The position numbers and the translations under genes were made by a program. DNA of 64,000 nt. Origin: Mycobacterium sp. E2479 (lineage in GTDB: Bacteria > Actinomycetota > Actinomycetes > Mycobacteriales > Mycobacteriaceae). Below, piece after piece: positions 23,212 to 31,973 of this stretch; positions within the stretch are counted from its first letter, which is position 1, and every line of letters starts with the position of its first letter. The stretch is taken from the NCBI RefSeq assembly GCF_001667925.1, contig NZ_LZJR01000096.1, positions 62,001-126,000 on the forward strand, given 5' to 3'. The notes below the pieces were generated by a model. It ran no database searches. It was not told the origin of the DNA and was given only the letters and a program-made list of their open reading frames with translations.

Positions 23212-23769
23212 ATGCGCTATCTTCGCGCGGTGACCAGATCCGCGCACGTGAGCGCTTTCGCAGCGGCGCTTGGGCTGTCAGCCTGGTTGACCGCGCCCCA
23301 CGCAGCCGCCGACCCGACAGCTCAACAGTCGCCTTTCCCGACCGCAAAAGCCGGCGCCACCATTCACGTCACGGAATACAGCACGGCGACAGCCGACGTC
23401 ACACTCAATAACGCGACCTGGGTATCGTCCGGCTGCTACGGCGGTGGGGGTTGCAACGTCATCGAACTCACCGTTGCCGGCAAGTCCGACGTGCCATTCA
23501 ACTACAGCCAGACGTCCGTCACCGCCGCCTCCTCCCCGTGGAAGCAGGACCCGAATAGGGATGTGGAGGCAGGCTCGTCCCTGAACGATTACCAAAAGAT
23601 CAACAAGATGCCGCCGCTGCGCACGGGTAGCGTCACCAACGGCCAAACCGCCCACGGGTTCATCGCCTACGCCGGCAACATCAACCAAGGCGACGTATAT
23701 ATCGAGTTCAATGATCCCGATGCCCCGGCTGCGCCCACCCCACTAGCGGGCTGGAAAGTTCACACCTGA
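23212..23769 (+). CDS. Secreted hypothetical protein
   Basis: A 185-residue protein. The signal peptide spans SAHVSAFAAALGLSAWLTAP and is cut after AAA. The mature part is a beta-rich domain (GATIHVTEYSTATADVTLNN, NVIELTVAGKSDVPFNYSQT) with two Cys, similar in style to DUF4352-type extracellular immunoglobulin-like domains. Function unknown. It is divergent from the USP gene with 110 bases between starts. Confidence 0.75.
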   Translation: MRYLRAVTRSAHVSAFAAALGLSAWLTAPHAAADPTAQQSPFPTAKAGATIHVTEYSTATADVTLNNATWVSSGCYGGGGCNVIELTVAGKSDVPFNYSQTSVTAASSPWKQDPNRDVEAGSSLNDYQKINKMPPLRTGSVTNGQTAHGFIAYAGNINQGDVYIEFNDPDAPAAPTPLAGWKVHT

Positions 23770-23837
23770 GCGTGACGACGGCCAGGCATCGGATCGGTGA
23801 GAAGCGCTGCGCCACAAGGGATACTGATACAGCGGGT

Positions 23838-24338
23838 TCACACGCGCTCGGCCCGCATTTCCATGTCGATCGTCCCCTGGCACGCGCCGCTGAGGATGTC
23901 GGTGTGCATAATCCCCGCGAGCGATCCGTCTGGTTGGGGCGTGTAGCGCACCTCGGCCCGGGCCGGATTCCATTGGATCGTGGTATCGGGCATCATGCAG
24001 TCCCATTGGAAGTCGGTGACCTGCGACCAGGACTTCCCGTCCCAGGTGAACTGAACCGGCTGCGGAACCGTCGGGTTGGTGGGTGGAGGACCACTGACGA
24101 TGGTGGCGACGCACTTCCCGTTGGTGCAGCTCGAGCGGAATCCGTAGGTCTCGGTGTGCTGCGTTTCCGGATCGCCGACCGCCATGCTGGTGCCGGCCTT
24201 GGGGCCGACCATGAACGTGATCGCGTACTGGCCGTTCCAGGACGGATTGTCGGCGAAAGCAGTCGACGGAAGCGACAGGGCGATCGTCAGCGACGCGGCG
24301 GATAAACCCGCGAGGCTCTTCAAACAGTGTGAAGCCAT
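23838..24338 (-). CDS. Secreted hypothetical protein, mycobacterial family
   Basis: A 166-residue protein from ATG 24338 with an excellent ribosome binding site (GGAGGAGGGATT). Signal peptide LKSLAGLSAASLTIALSLPS, cut after AFA. Mature part: NPSWNGQYAITFMVG, TYGFRSSCTNGKCVATIVSG and FTWDGKSWSQVTDFQWDCMM, with four Cys likely in disulfides. Such beta-barrel-like secreted proteins are common in mycobacteria, often described as surface antigens of unknown role. Confidence 0.82.
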   Translation of the reverse strand: MASHCLKSLAGLSAASLTIALSLPSTAFADNPSWNGQYAITFMVGPKAGTSMAVGDPETQHTETYGFRSSCTNGKCVATIVSGPPPTNPTVPQPVQFTWDGKSWSQVTDFQWDCMMPDTTIQWNPARAEVRYTPQPDGSLAGIMHTDILSGACQGTIDMEMRAERV

Positions 24339-24432
24339 AATCCCTCCTCCGAGGCCGTGCCGATTCAATCGTCGTATGCCGGACCGTCGCCGACAAGGTT
24401 CTTGGCGATTGACTCGGCGCACGCGGTTCGCG

Positions 24433-24666
24433 TTACCAGCCCCACTCGTCTTCGTCGAGGACGTCCACGGTCAGAGCGTTGTCGGCAGGGCCCTTCGTCC
24501 CGTACGTGAAGGTGATCAGGGTGCGGTCGTCGTCAAGGGGTTCAGTCGCTATCACGGTAGCGTGCCCGACCTTCATGCGGATCCTGTCGCCAGGCTGCAG
24601 TTCGTCAACGCGTTTGAGGGTCACGGTCAAACCGTCAGCGTCCCACGATGAGATGGCCGAAGCCAT
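24433..24666 (-). CDS. Small hypothetical protein, 77 aa
   Basis: MASAISSWDADGLTVTLKRV, then DELQPGDRIRMKVGHATVIA and TEPLDDDRTLITFTYGTKGP. The DELQPGDRI segment resembles the beta-barrel turn of Hint or cold-shock-like small domains. No firm family. Codon usage is consistent with a gene. Confidence 0.55.
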   Translation of the reverse strand: MASAISSWDADGLTVTLKRVDELQPGDRIRMKVGHATVIATEPLDDDRTLITFTYGTKGPADNALTVDVLDEDEWGW

Positions 24667-24997
24667 TGGAAAACACTGGTTCTCACGGCACCTGGTGCGG
24701 TGCCGCCGGCGGTTTGCGGCGGTTCGTTGAACCAGGTGGGCGAGCTCGAGGTTCAGCAGTCAGCAGCATAGGTCCATTGGGCTGAGCTGGCCGTGGTCGC
24801 GGAGTGTTCGAAGATGATTCTCGTCATTGCCACGCCAGTATCTTTCAGAGCGACCTTCTCGGGGGTAAAAACGCCGCGGCGCCGTTAGTTGTAGCCGCGC
24901 CCCAGGGACGTTACCAATAAGTTGCTGAAGCATTCCCAAGGCCCGCGCGTGCAGGTGCGGGGGCCGGCCATGTCACGTGGCGCCGTCCCAGAGGAAA
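24667..24997. other. Noncoding, possible transposase scrap
   Basis: No intact gene. On the minus strand (about 24850-24690) a frame reads RYWRGNDENHLRTLRDHG, a stop interrupts it, and it resumes with LNLELAHLVQRTAANRRRHR. This could be a leftover of an insertion-sequence or other gene, but I could not place it in a family. Confidence 0.25.
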
Positions 24998-25225
24998 ATG
25001 TGTGACGTGAGTTGGACGAGATATACCGGCAGAGCGGTCGCGGATGTCCGCCTGACCGGCGCCGCCCTGCACGCCGAGCTCGAAGACCGCATCCGCGTGG
25101 CCAACCCGCATCTGACGGATGTTCGGCTCGAGGTGGCAACCGCGACCGAAACTTACGACGCCGAACGGACCCGACGCTGGTATGAAGTCACCTACCTGGC
25201 CGAAGACCCGGAAGACAATTCGTAG
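24998..25225 (+). CDS. Small hypothetical protein
   Basis: About 75 residues, starting at ATG 24998 or GTG 25007 (AGAGGAAAA upstream favours the latter). It reads VSWTRYTGRAVADVRLTGAA, then LHAELEDRIRVANPHLTDVR and RRWYEVTYLAEDPEDNS, a compact alpha/beta domain. Function unknown. Confidence 0.5.
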   Translation: MCDVSWTRYTGRAVADVRLTGAALHAELEDRIRVANPHLTDVRLEVATATETYDAERTRRWYEVTYLAEDPEDNS

Positions 25226-25597
25226 CCCGTAGGCGCGGGGGCGGCCCATTTGCCCGCGCGGTCAACCTTCGCGGCGCTGAATTCGCTCTGCTTGCCACCG
25301 CAAGGAGCGCACAATGCGGTCAATCATCCCCACAATCGTGGCGATCGGTTGCGTTCGACCGCTTCGCCGGTCGGTTCAAAGCGGCTCGGGTCCAGATGCG
25401 ACAGCAGCCGCGAACGACGCGCTGGCCACGTTGGGGTCACCGGATGGCCGGGGCAAGACCACCCACTGCTCGTCCTGACCTCTCAAGCCGGCCCCCGAGC
25501 TTGTGATAAGAACCCACGCATTGCGACTATCGTTTATTCAAGTCGTCCTTGATTGCCCGCCGATTGGTCCTCGCACAGAGGGGAGGCGTTTAGTTCG
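25226..25597. other. No gene seen
   Basis: Short frames only, none with a believable start or domain. It contains the upstream region of the DUF732 gene at 25598. Confidence 0.45.
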
Positions 25598-25960
25598 ATG
25601 AAGGTTGGTCGTGGGTTGCCGACCTTGTCTGCGATTGTTTTGTCCACCGCCGCGCTGGTCTTCGCGGCCCCGGCGGCAGCGGATGATAGCGACGACGCGT
25701 TCATCGCAGGGTTGTCCAAGGGCGGAATCACCATGCCCGACAACGACGATGCCATTGCGAAAGCGCGCACGGTGTGCGCCAGCATTGCCACCAACCCGAA
25801 CGCATCGGTGCTGGCAATCCAGCTGGCCAGGCAAACGAGCCTTTCCGTCAAGCAGTCCGCCTATTTCGTCGGTCTGTCGATAGCTGTCTACTGCCCGCAA
25901 TACAGGGAGGATATCGATCCCTCGGTGATCTGGCTGCTGCCTGGGCCGCCGCTCATGTGA
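25598..25960 (+). CDS. Secreted DUF732 protein
   Basis: A 120-residue protein from ATG 25598. Signal peptide LPTLSAIVLSTAALVFAAPA, cut after AAA. DUF732 domain: DDSDDAFIAGLSKGGITMPD, ARTVCASIATNPNAS and SIAVYCPQYREDI. A short tail follows. Function unknown. Confidence 0.85.
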   Translation: MKVGRGLPTLSAIVLSTAALVFAAPAAADDSDDAFIAGLSKGGITMPDNDDAIAKARTVCASIATNPNASVLAIQLARQTSLSVKQSAYFVGLSIAVYCPQYREDIDPSVIWLLPGPPLM

Positions 25961-26359
25961 GCTAAGCTCTTGTAGCACAACGGATTTCAATCTATCAGTG
26001 CTGCCCAACGCCCCTGCGCAAATCGGGTACGCGACCCCTAGACCGCCCCTCAACCCGGTGATCGCGGAGCAGAAACAACGCCTGACGGCCGAGAGCCAGC
26101 CTGCTCACATCCGCCGGCTGCCCAGTAACGTTCGCAACGGCATCGATGCCCCGAAACATTGTGCAAACCAGATATTTTCACCAGGGTGGAGTGTCGTCTG
26201 CTGCGACCTGGACCCGGGCACCGATCCTCGAGACACACTTGCCGAGGTCGATTCCCGTCAACCGGTGCTGTGGTGGGATCAACGCGATCGGGTGACCGTG
26301 TACGAACGCGCGTAAGCGCGAGACTTGGGGGCCGTCGGTGAGTCGGGCATGCTGGCGGT
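25961..26359. other. No gene seen
   Basis: A 105-codon plus-strand frame (25998-26315) crosses this region but has no start signal, domain or coding-like amino-acid composition. It marks the boundary between the accessory region and the conserved core segment. Confidence 0.45.
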
Positions 26360-27280
26360 ATGCATGTGATCAATGGGGTCCGCGACCCGGCGGCAAGCTT
26401 TCCCCTGCATACCGCGGCGGACGACGCCGGCGAGCGCCGGCAGGCCAATCGCGCCGTTGCCGTCAGCGCCGTCGGGCTCGCGCTGACCGGGCTGGTCGAG
26501 TTGGTCATCGCGCTGCTGTCCGGCTCGGTGGCGCTGCTGGGCGATGCGCTACACAACCTGTCGGACGTCTCCACCAGCGCGCTGGTCTTCATCGGCTTCC
26601 GCGCGTCGCGCAAGCTGCCCACCGAGCGCTACCCCTACGGCTACGAACGTGCCGAAGACCTCGCCGGTCTTGGTGTGGCCCTGGTGATCTGGGGCAGTGC
26701 CGTTGTCGCCGGCTCCGAGAGCATCACCAAGCTGCTTCGCCACGGCGGCACCGGTTACGTGGGTTGGGGCATCGGCGCGGCGGTTGTGGGCGTGATCGGC
26801 AATCAGCTGGTGGCGCGATACAAGCTGGTGGTGGGCAGGCGAATTCGGTCGGCGACCATGGTGGCCGACGCCAAGCATTCCTGGCTGGACGCGTTGTCGT
26901 CGGGAGGCGCGGTTGTCGGGCTGGTCGGCGTGGCGCTGGGCTGGGGCTGGGCCGACGCGGTCGCGGGGATCGTCGTCACCGGGTTCATCTGCAGTATCGC
27001 CTGGGAGGTGACCGCCGACATCGCGCATCGCATGCTTGACGGCGTGGACCCTCACATTGTCACCACCGCCGAGGCCGTCGCCGCCTCGGTCCCCGGTGTC
27101 ACGCATGCGCACGCCCGGGCCAGGTGGACAGGGCGGACGCTGCGCGTTGAGGTGGAAGGCTTTTTGAACGCCGACACCCCGCTGGCGGCGGCCGACCAGA
27201 TCGGCCGCAGCGTCGCTGCGGCGCTGACGCCTGAAATCCCGGAGATGCAGAGCTTCACGTGGACGGCCCGCGCCGCCTAG
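26360..27280 (+). CDS. Cation diffusion facilitator (divalent metal efflux)
   Basis: A 306-residue CDF transporter of the cytoplasmic membrane, exchanging Zn2+ or a similar cation for protons. Six membrane segments. The metal site residues are in LLGDALHNLSD (segment II) and DAKHSWLDALSS (segment V), giving the D-x3-N and H-x3-D pattern. The C-terminal cytoplasmic domain (VPGVTHAHARARWTGRTLRV) is the usual dimerisation fold. No metal-regulator gene is next to it. Confidence 0.92.
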   Translation: MHVINGVRDPAASFPLHTAADDAGERRQANRAVAVSAVGLALTGLVELVIALLSGSVALLGDALHNLSDVSTSALVFIGFRASRKLPTERYPYGYERAEDLAGLGVALVIWGSAVVAGSESITKLLRHGGTGYVGWGIGAAVVGVIGNQLVARYKLVVGRRIRSATMVADAKHSWLDALSSGGAVVGLVGVALGWGWADAVAGIVVTGFICSIAWEVTADIAHRMLDGVDPHIVTTAEAVAASVPGVTHAHARARWTGRTLRVEVEGFLNADTPLAAADQIGRSVAAALTPEIPEMQSFTWTARAA

Positions 27281-27349
27281 GTGACCAGGCGTATCCCGCG
27301 GTGAAGACCACGACAACGGCCGGGGAGACGGGGCGCGGCCCGGATCGGC

Positions 27350-27694
27350 TCAGTTGCCGGCGGCGCCGTCTGGCTTGGGACCGCGATCCTCGCCGGTGAT
27401 GTACTTCGGGCAGTAATGGGCGGCCGAGAGATAGGTGAACTTGGCCGCGCCGGCGCCCTGAAAGGCCGGATTCTGGTTACGCAGGTCCGTCACGATCTTC
27501 GCGTCGGACTGGCCGTCGTCGAGCAGCTCACACACCGACTTGCCGATGGTGATCGCGTTGCCGCCGTCCTGATAGGTGATACCGGCGTCGCGGAGGTCTT
27601 TGAGAAAGTCCTGATCGTTATCGATGTCCGCGTGCACCGGCGCGGCCAGGACGATCATGGCTGCGAGGCTGGTCAGCCCCAGGAGAAATCGCAT
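27350..27694 (-). CDS. Secreted DUF732 protein
   Basis: A 114-residue protein from ATG 27694. Signal peptide MRFLLGLTSLAAMIVLAAPV, cut after VHA. Domain: NDQDFLKDLRDAGITYQDGG, AITIGKSVCELLDDG and LSAAHYCPKYITGE. It lies downstream of and close to another DUF732 gene on the same strand; the two likely arose by tandem duplication. Confidence 0.88.
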   Translation of the reverse strand: MRFLLGLTSLAAMIVLAAPVHADIDNDQDFLKDLRDAGITYQDGGNAITIGKSVCELLDDGQSDAKIVTDLRNQNPAFQGAGAAKFTYLSAAHYCPKYITGEDRGPKPDGAAGN

Positions 27695-27741
27695 AACGCA
27701 GTGATTGTCGCAAACCCATCGCCGGTTGGCACGTCGGCCTA

Positions 27742-28059
27742 CTAGGCGTTCGGCGTGCTCGTCGTGATGGTGTTCGGGCAGTACGTGCTGGCAGCGATGG
27801 CGGCGAACTGGTTGGCCTTGTCCTGGCTCAGCGCGGAGTTCTTGGACAGCAGCGTCTTGACCACATCGGGCATCTCCGTGCCCTGACCGACGGTGTCGCA
27901 CACCCATTTGCCCGCGCCTACGGCCTTGCCCGGGTCGGAAAAGGTGATGCCCGCCGCCCGCAGCGAAGCGATGAACGAGTCGTCGGTGCTGTCGGCGTGC
28001 ACCGGTGCGGCCAGGCCGATCACGACGGCCAGACCACACAGCGTGAGCAGTGGCTTCAT
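27742..28059 (-). CDS. Secreted DUF732 protein
   Basis: A 105-residue protein: signal peptide MKPLLTLCGLAVVIGLAAPV, cut after VHA, then DSTDDSFIASLRAAGITFSD, AGKWVCDTVGQGTEM and ASTYCPNTITT. The conserved Cys pair is present. It is divergent from clpC2; the operator-like palindromes lie 55-100 bases upstream of this start, so both genes might respond. Confidence 0.88.
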   Translation of the reverse strand: MKPLLTLCGLAVVIGLAAPVHADSTDDSFIASLRAAGITFSDPGKAVGAGKWVCDTVGQGTEMPDVVKTLLSKNSALSQDKANQFAAIAASTYCPNTITTSTPNA

Positions 28060-28113
28060 GACTGACAGATTCTCCCAGAGCGGTCAATAGTCCGCACTCC
28101 CTTCGGCACTGGC

Positions 28114-28158
28114 GTCAACCCAAGGTTGACTCCAACACTACGTCAACTTACGGTTGAC
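28114..28158. promoter_or_regulatory. Two operator-like palindromes upstream of clpC2
   Basis: GTCAACC-CAA-GGTTGAC (28114-28130) is a perfect 7-3-7 palindrome. GTCAACT-TAC-GGTTGAC (28142-28158) repeats the outer six base pairs with the same spacing and ends 3 bases before the clpC2 ATG. Centres are 28 bp apart. ClpC2 itself carries a helix-turn-helix, so autorepression is the simplest reading. Confidence 0.75.
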
Positions 28159-28161
28159 GGT

Positions 28162-28923
28162 ATGTCCGATCCCATCCGCATCGCCTACCCGGTCCGTCTC
28201 GACGAGCTGATCAACGCCATCAAGGCGACCCGCCCGGATGTATTGGATCAGCTCGCCGACGCCGTCCTGGCCGCCGAGCATCTCGGCGAGATCGCCGACC
28301 ATTTGATCGGCCATTTCGTGGACCAGGCCCGCCGCTCCGGAGCGTCCTGGACCGACATCGGCAAGAGCATGGGCGTCACCAAGCAGGCCGCCCAGAAGCG
28401 GTTCGTGCCGCGCGCCGAGCCCGCCGCCGTCGATGTCGAACAAGGGTTCGCGCGCTTCACCCCGCGGGCGCGGGGCGCGGTGGTGGCGGCCCAGAACGCG
28501 GCGCACGAAGCGTGCAACAGCGAGATCACGCCCGACCACCTGCTGCTCGGTGTGCTCAGCGATGCCGCCGCCCTCGCGACGGTGTTGCTGCACCTGCAGA
28601 ACGTCGACACCGGCGCGCTGCGTGCCACCGCGACCGAAGCGATCACCGCGTTGCGTGTGGATGGCGAACCGCCACAGCTCATTCCGTTCAGCGGGCCGGC
28701 TCGCAAGGCGCTGGAACTCGCCGTGCGCGAGGCGCTTCGGCTGGGCCACAACTACGTCGGCACCGAGCACCAACTGCTCGCGCTGCTGGAGCTGGAGGGC
28801 GGGGACGGACCGCTGCACCGAGGCGGCGTCGACAAAGACCGGGTAGAGGCTGATCTGCTCACGGCGCTGCAATCCCTCGCCGGCGGGCCGAACGTCGCTC
28901 CGGGCCCCGCCGCGGACGGCTGA
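28162..28923 (+). CDS. clpC2: ClpC2: helix-turn-helix plus Clp N-domain protein
   Basis: A 253-residue protein matching Rv2667 in size. Residues 1-85 contain a helix-turn-helix (SWTDIGKSMGVTKQAAQKRF). The rest is a Clp_N double repeat (FTPRARGAVVAAQNAAHEAC, ITPDHLLLGVLSD, then FSGPARKALELAVREALRLG and VGTEHQLLALLELEGGDGPL) as in the ClpC1 N-terminal domain. It has no AAA+ ATPase, so it cannot unfold proteins. Published work, as I recall it, describes ClpC2 as binding ClpC1-targeting compounds and controlling its own gene. The start at 28162 rather than 28126 is chosen because the operator covers the upstream codons. Confidence 0.9.
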   Translation: MSDPIRIAYPVRLDELINAIKATRPDVLDQLADAVLAAEHLGEIADHLIGHFVDQARRSGASWTDIGKSMGVTKQAAQKRFVPRAEPAAVDVEQGFARFTPRARGAVVAAQNAAHEACNSEITPDHLLLGVLSDAAALATVLLHLQNVDTGALRATATEAITALRVDGEPPQLIPFSGPARKALELAVREALRLGHNYVGTEHQLLALLELEGGDGPLHRGGVDKDRVEADLLTALQSLAGGPNVAPGPAADG

Positions 28924-29006
28924 CCGGTGTCGCCGACCCGCCCCTTCGGCCTTTCCGCGTGTGCGATCATGCGAGGGTCCCTGCCACGACGCCAAGGAGG
29001 CCAGAC

Positions 29007-29528
29007 ATGGCGAAGATGCACCGCTGGCTGATGCTCGCGTCCGCCGTTCTCATTGCCGGTGCTGTCGCCGCAATTCCGATGCCCCGGGCGTGGGCCGGTG
29101 ACGCGCCGATCGGCCACATCGGTGACACGCTGAGGGTGGACAACGGCACGTTCATCGCCGACGTCACCGTGAGCGGGGTGGGGTCCTGCGACCCGCCGCC
29201 GGGATTCGGCTACACGCGCGAAGGCACCTATAAGGGCTTCCCCGGCAGCAGCGTCGAGCGCGCCGACGTGACCATTCGCGCGATCCGGGTGCCCAACCCG
29301 TACGTGATGGCGACCGTGATGGATTTCAACGGCGTGACCCCGAACGCCGACGCCTACAAGCCGCGGGCTTCCGATGCGCCCGACGCGCTGGACAATGTGC
29401 TCGTCAATGCCCCAAACGGGGCGATCGTGCGCGGCGGCGTCTACTGGGACGCTTACCGCGATCCCGTCTCCGCCGTCATCCTGTTGGACAAGAAGACGGG
29501 CTACCACCTCGCGCAATGGAACCTCTGA
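29007..29528 (+). CDS. Secreted hypothetical protein (Rv2668-like)
   Basis: A 173-residue protein from ATG 29007 with AAGGAGG 8 bases upstream. Signal peptide WLMLASAVLIAGAVAAIPMP, cut after AWA. The mature part (GHIGDTLRVDNGTFIADVTV, SGVGSCDPPPGFGYTREGTY, RADVTIRAIRVPNPYVMATV) is a beta-sandwich. Function unknown. Its end overlaps the next gene by 13 bases. Confidence 0.85.
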   Translation: MAKMHRWLMLASAVLIAGAVAAIPMPRAWAGDAPIGHIGDTLRVDNGTFIADVTVSGVGSCDPPPGFGYTREGTYKGFPGSSVERADVTIRAIRVPNPYVMATVMDFNGVTPNADAYKPRASDAPDALDNVLVNAPNGAIVRGGVYWDAYRDPVSAVILLDKKTGYHLAQWNL

Positions 29529-30064
29529 CCGCGACGTTGCAGATCGCGCCGGCGGGCCCCGGTGACGCCCTTGAGCTGGCTGCCGTTGCGGCACAGACCT
29601 TTCCGTTGGCATGTCCGCCCGCGGTGAGCGCGGACAACATCGCGTCGTTCATCGAAGCAGACCTGTCGGCAGACCGCTTCGACGAGTATCTGAGCGATCC
29701 GGATCGCGCCATCGTCACCGCGCACCAAGGCGGCCGAATTGTCGGTTACGCCATGCTGGTTCGCGGGGTTTCCGATCACCCCGGTGTGCAGCGAGCAGTG
29801 CGCAACCGCCCGGCGGCCGAGCTGTCGAAGATGTATGTGCTGCCCGACCGCCACTCCAGCGGGGCCGCCGCGGCACTGATGGAACGCATGCTGGCCGTTG
29901 CGACCGACTGGGGCGTTCGATGCGTGTGGCTGGGCGTGAACCGGGCAAACCAACGCGCCCAACGCTTTTACGTCAAAAGCGGATTCAGCGTCGGCGGCAC
30001 CAGGACCTTTCAACTGGGCACCGACGTCGAAAGCGACTATGTCATGCTCCGCGAGCTGGGTTAG
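29516..30064 (+). CDS. GNAT-family N-acetyltransferase (Rv2669-like)
   Basis: A 182-residue GCN5-related acetyltransferase. The core has the beta4 strand and acetyl-CoA loop LSKMYVLPDRHSSGAAAALM, then WLGVNRANQRAQRFYVKSGF, the last motif typical of GNAT proteins (NxxAxxFYxxxGF). Substrate unknown. It starts inside the end of the preceding exported-protein gene. Confidence 0.9.
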   Translation: MEPLTATLQIAPAGPGDALELAAVAAQTFPLACPPAVSADNIASFIEADLSADRFDEYLSDPDRAIVTAHQGGRIVGYAMLVRGVSDHPGVQRAVRNRPAAELSKMYVLPDRHSSGAAAALMERMLAVATDWGVRCVWLGVNRANQRAQRFYVKSGFSVGGTRTFQLGTDVESDYVMLRELG

Positions 30065-31127
30065 CCGCGACGGTGAGCGCCAGGAGCCGGGAAATGGCCC
30101 GTAGGTACTTTTTCCGATAACCCCCGGCTAGCATCTCCTCGCTGAAGATGCTGTCCAGCTTGGCACCCGAGGCCACTACCGGGGTACCCGCGTCATAGAG
30201 TCGATCGGTCAGCGACACCAGCCGCAACGCGACGTTCTGATCGTCGATGCCGTGCACGCCCGTCAAAAACACCGCACTGACCCCCTCGATCAGCGTCAGA
30301 TAACGCGACGGGTGCATGGTGGCCAAGTGCGCACAGAGCGCACCGAAATCGTCGAGCGTCGCGCCGTCGACCCGCGCGGCGCGCGCTGCCACCTCGTCGT
30401 CGGAAAGCGGTTGGGGCGCGGGCGGCAGGCCGCGGTGTCGGTAGTCGGGTCCCTCGATCCGCACGGTGGTGAAAATACTTGCCAGCGTGTTGATTTCGCG
30501 CAGAAAATCCTGCGCCGCGAAGCGGCCCTCACCGAGTTCCTCGGGCAGCGTGTTGGAGGTGGCGGCCACCGACACGCCGCGCTCGACCAGCGACGACAGC
30601 AACCGTGAGATCAGCGTGGTGTTGCCCGGGTCGTCAAGCTCGAATTCGTCGATGCAGACCGCCGTGTAGTTGGCCAGCAGGTCGACGCATTCGACGAAGC
30701 CGAACACCCCCGCCAGCTGGGTCAGCTCGCCGAATGTCGCAAATGCCTTGGGAGCCGGGCCCTCCGGTGGCCCGCCCGGTCCTTCACCCGGCAGCTGGTA
30801 GTAGGACGACGCCAGCAGGTGCGTCTTGCCCACGCCGAAGCCGCCGTCCAGGTACAGCCCGACGCCGGGCAGAATCTCACGCCGGCCCAACAGCTTCCGA
30901 CGACCGGCGCGCCGCTCGACGGCCTGGCGGCAGAAGTCCTGACACGCCACCACCGCGGCGGCCTGCGTGGGCTCCGCCGGATCGGGCCGATACGTCGCGA
31001 AGCTCACTTCGGCGAAGGTCGGGGGCGGTCGCAATTGGGCGATCAGCCGTTCCGGCGACACCGTCGGATGCCGATCCACCAGGTGAGCCACGTCGCCCAA
31101 AGCGCCCGCGGAGGTGGACCCGTGCAT
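30042..31127 (-). CDS. zapE: AFG1/ZapE-type ATPase (Rv2670c-like)
   Basis: A 361-residue P-loop ATPase. Walker A GGFGVGKTHLLAS, Walker B YTAVCIDEFELDDPG, sensor ATSNTLPEELGEGRF and the arginine-finger region, in the order seen in the AFG1-like family (ZapE in E. coli, a division-associated ATPase; Lace1/Afg1 in mitochondria). I chose ATG 31127; a frame start at 31163 overlaps the divergent ribD-like gene. Its 3' end overlaps the acetyltransferase end by 23 bases. Confidence 0.9.
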   Translation of the reverse strand: MHGSTSAGALGDVAHLVDRHPTVSPERLIAQLRPPPTFAEVSFATYRPDPAEPTQAAAVVACQDFCRQAVERRAGRRKLLGRREILPGVGLYLDGGFGVGKTHLLASSYYQLPGEGPGGPPEGPAPKAFATFGELTQLAGVFGFVECVDLLANYTAVCIDEFELDDPGNTTLISRLLSSLVERGVSVAATSNTLPEELGEGRFAAQDFLREINTLASIFTTVRIEGPDYRHRGLPPAPQPLSDDEVAARAARVDGATLDDFGALCAHLATMHPSRYLTLIEGVSAVFLTGVHGIDDQNVALRLVSLTDRLYDAGTPVVASGAKLDSIFSEEMLAGGYRKKYLRAISRLLALTVAANPARGA

Positions 31128-31161
31128 GCAGGAACTGTAGCGGCGTGCTGCAATCAGACTC

Positions 31162-31959
31162 ATGCCCGACTCTGGCGGCCCCGAGAGTTCTGCGAGCTCC
31201 GCGACGTCGGAGACGCCGCTGTCTCTGCTCGGTTCGGTACGCGGACTCGACGACCGCGACCTCGCGCGGCTCTACGGCTATCCTGAACACGACCGGACGT
31301 GGGTGCGGGCCAACTTCATCACCAGCGTCGACGGCGGGGCCACCTCGGGCGGCAGCAGCGGCGCGATGGGCGGTCCGGGCGATCGGTTCATCTTCAACCT
31401 GCTGCGTGAACTCGCCGACGTCATCGTGGTGGGCGCGGGCACCGTGCGGATCGAGGGTTACTCCGGCGCGCAGGTCGGTGTCGCTGCGCGGCAGCGGCGG
31501 CAGGCCCGCGGACAGAGCGAGGTCCCGCAGCTGGCAGTGGTGACCGGATCGGGCCACCTCAACCGGGACATGGCGGTGTTCACCCGCACTGAGGTGCAGC
31601 CGCTGGTGCTCACCTGCACCGCGGCGGCCGAGCAGACGCGCCGTGCGCTCAGCGGCCTGTGCGAGGTGCTCGACTGCTCCGCCCGCGATCCCGGGAAGAT
31701 CGATGAGGCCACCCTGCTGGCGGCCCTCGGCGCACTCGGCATGCGCCGCATCCTCACCGAGGGCGGACCGATGCTGCTGGACTCGCTGATGCAGCGCGAC
31801 ATGCTCGACGAGCTGTGTCTGACGATCGCGCCCTGCCTCGTCGGCGGCCAGGCACGACGCATCGCGACAGGCCCGGGCCAGCTGCTCACCCAGATGCGGT
31901 GTGCCCATGTCCTGACCGACGACGCCGGCTACCTTTACACCCGCTACGTCAAGGCCTAG
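31162..31959 (+). CDS. ribD: RibD C-terminal-domain reductase (Rv2671-like)
   Basis: A 265-residue dihydrofolate-reductase-like fold without the deaminase half of classical RibD. Motifs: NFITSVDGGATSGGSSGAMG, VIVVGAGTVRIEGYS and RILTEGGPMLLDSLMQRDML, the NADPH and pyrimidine binding segments. In M. tuberculosis Rv2671 can replace DHFR activity when overexpressed and is linked to para-aminosalicylic acid resistance. Cytoplasmic. Confidence 0.9.
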   Translation: MPDSGGPESSASSATSETPLSLLGSVRGLDDRDLARLYGYPEHDRTWVRANFITSVDGGATSGGSSGAMGGPGDRFIFNLLRELADVIVVGAGTVRIEGYSGAQVGVAARQRRQARGQSEVPQLAVVTGSGHLNRDMAVFTRTEVQPLVLTCTAAAEQTRRALSGLCEVLDCSARDPGKIDEATLLAALGALGMRRILTEGGPMLLDSLMQRDMLDELCLTIAPCLVGGQARRIATGPGQLLTQMRCAHVLTDDAGYLYTRYVKA

Positions 31960-31973
31960 CTACTGTGGTCGGC

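Noticed and set aside
25998..26622. Frames of 105 codons (+) and 190 codons (-) before the cation efflux gene
   Set aside because: Neither has a ribosome binding site, recognisable domain or membrane segment; the minus frame runs into the efflux gene.
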